NCBI GenBank assembly: GCA_002470695.1
Contig: DKNM01000108.1
Location: 1 to 6,140, forward strand
Direction: 5' to 3'
Source: Candidatus Neomicrothrix sp. UBA7388
GTDB lineage: Bacteria > Actinomycetota > Acidimicrobiia > Acidimicrobiales > Poriferisodalaceae
DNA length: 6,140 bases
The notes beneath the pieces were generated by a model. That model saw only the letters and a program-made list of their open reading frames with translations. It was not told the DNA's origin and did no database searches. The position numbers and the translations under genes are program-made. Every line of letters starts with the position of its first letter. Position 1 is the stretch's first letter. This document shows positions 5,750-6,140 of the stretch, in pieces.

Positions 5750-6140
5750 ATGCGGGCCATTCCGGCAGATGAGCGACCTTTTGACCACACGCCAATCTCA
5801 TTATCGGATTTGCCTGACACGCCGACGAGAGATCGAAACATCGCAGCGAGCGCATGGATAGAGGCTCCCGAGACTTTGCTTGCTTTAGGAGCAAAATTAG
5901 CTGGCAGTCCTGAAGCGGCCTTCAAACGAAGAATGGTCGGTTGGCTGCTTTGGCGGGCCGGACCGTCGCGCGGGCCATGTCGATATTTAGCTATTAACCC
6001 GGGTGACCTGGAAGATTGCTACTTCTACGAACTTGGATCCAACGAAGCCGAAGGCGGCGCTGGCCCTGATGGTCAATGGCATCAAAGATTCCGAGCATGG
6101 AAAGAATCACTGCGCGATAGCCCCCCATTGCCAAACGTCG
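5750..6140 (+). CDS. Unrecognised protein, N-terminal 130 residues, cut by window edge
   Basis: An open frame starts at ATG 5750 and runs to the right edge without a stop (130 codons plus 1 nt). I do not recognise a characterised family. The N-terminal 30 residues are polar and proline-rich. A predicted helical stretch IEAPETLLALGAKLAG (37-52) follows, then FKRRMVGWLLWRAGPSRGP (58-76), CRYLAINPGDLEDCYFYEL (77-95), a glycine-rich turn and GPDGQWHQRFRAWKESLRD (105-123). The alternating hydrophobic and aromatic pattern in 77-95, with a charged amphipathic segment after it, looks like a folded cytoplasmic domain, and I have the impression of a conserved bacterial hypothetical family. There is no signal peptide and no clear membrane segment. 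AAGGA lies 10 nt before the ATG, a fair ribosome site; a TGA at 5702-5704 closes the frame upstream and no ATG or GTG start lies between. It follows the second dioxygenase by 68 nt on the same strand. Coding status is likely; function unknown. Confidence 0.75.
   Translation, partial: MRAIPADERPFDHTPISLSDLPDTPTRDRNIAASAWIEAPETLLALGAKLAGSPEAAFKRRMVGWLLWRAGPSRGPCRYLAINPGDLEDCYFYELGSNEAEGGAGPDGQWHQRFRAWKESLRDSPPLPNV

Noticed and set aside
5665..5925. Minus-strand open frame of 86 codons at the right end
   Set aside because: It competes with the plus-strand frame from 5750, which is longer, runs to the edge, has a ribosome site and shows protein-like composition.
1..6140. Search for a new multi-gene system, mobile element, CRISPR array or tRNA
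   Set aside because: No array-like repeats, transposase, integrase, toxin-antitoxin pair or tRNA cloverleaf was seen; genes alternate in strand and belong mostly to common metabolic families.

Overview
The window is bacterial DNA of middling GC content (about half by eye). It is gene-dense, with short spacers and no introns, RNA genes, insertion sequences, CRISPR arrays or phage genes that I can see. The gene content (two phytanoyl-CoA-dioxygenase-like proteins, a CaiB/BaiF CoA-transferase, a class I methyltransferase, a CysK/CysM-type PLP enzyme and a small lipoprotein) is typical of a free-living heterotrophic bacterium with broad organic-acid metabolism. An actinobacterial (for example Acidimicrobiia-like) marine or soil lineage is my impression from protein style only; nothing here proves a taxon.

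Layout. (1) 1-827, minus: a CysK/CysM-like PLP enzyme, N-terminal 275 residues, its C-terminus lost off the left edge. (2) 828-1055: a leader with a perfect 10-bp palindrome and a 10-nt tandem repeat. (3) 1056-1958, minus: a 300-aa PhyH-family Fe(II)/2-oxoglutarate dioxygenase. (4) 2035-2394, minus: a 119-aa predicted lipoprotein. (5) 2498-3262, plus: a 254-aa SAM-dependent methyltransferase. (6) 3296-4576, minus: a 426-aa family III CoA-transferase, convergent with the methyltransferase. (7) 4782-5681, plus: a second PhyH-family dioxygenase of 299 aa, divergent from the CoA-transferase. (8) 5750-6140, plus: an unrecognised protein, N-terminal 130 residues, running off the right edge.

Genes 1, 3 and 4 are co-directional on the minus strand with gaps of 228 and 76 nt. 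The second dioxygenase and the unknown protein are co-directional on the plus strand, 68 nt apart. The rest alternate in strand, so this is not one operon. A functional link is plausible only for the CoA-transferase and the second dioxygenase, which share a 205-nt divergent promoter region: one makes acyl-CoA thioesters and the other belongs to a family whose founding member hydroxylates an acyl-CoA. That link is inference. I found no convincing evidence for a new multi-gene system. The most useful points are two genes cut by the window edges, a corrected start for the second dioxygenase, and the structured leader of the PLP enzyme gene.
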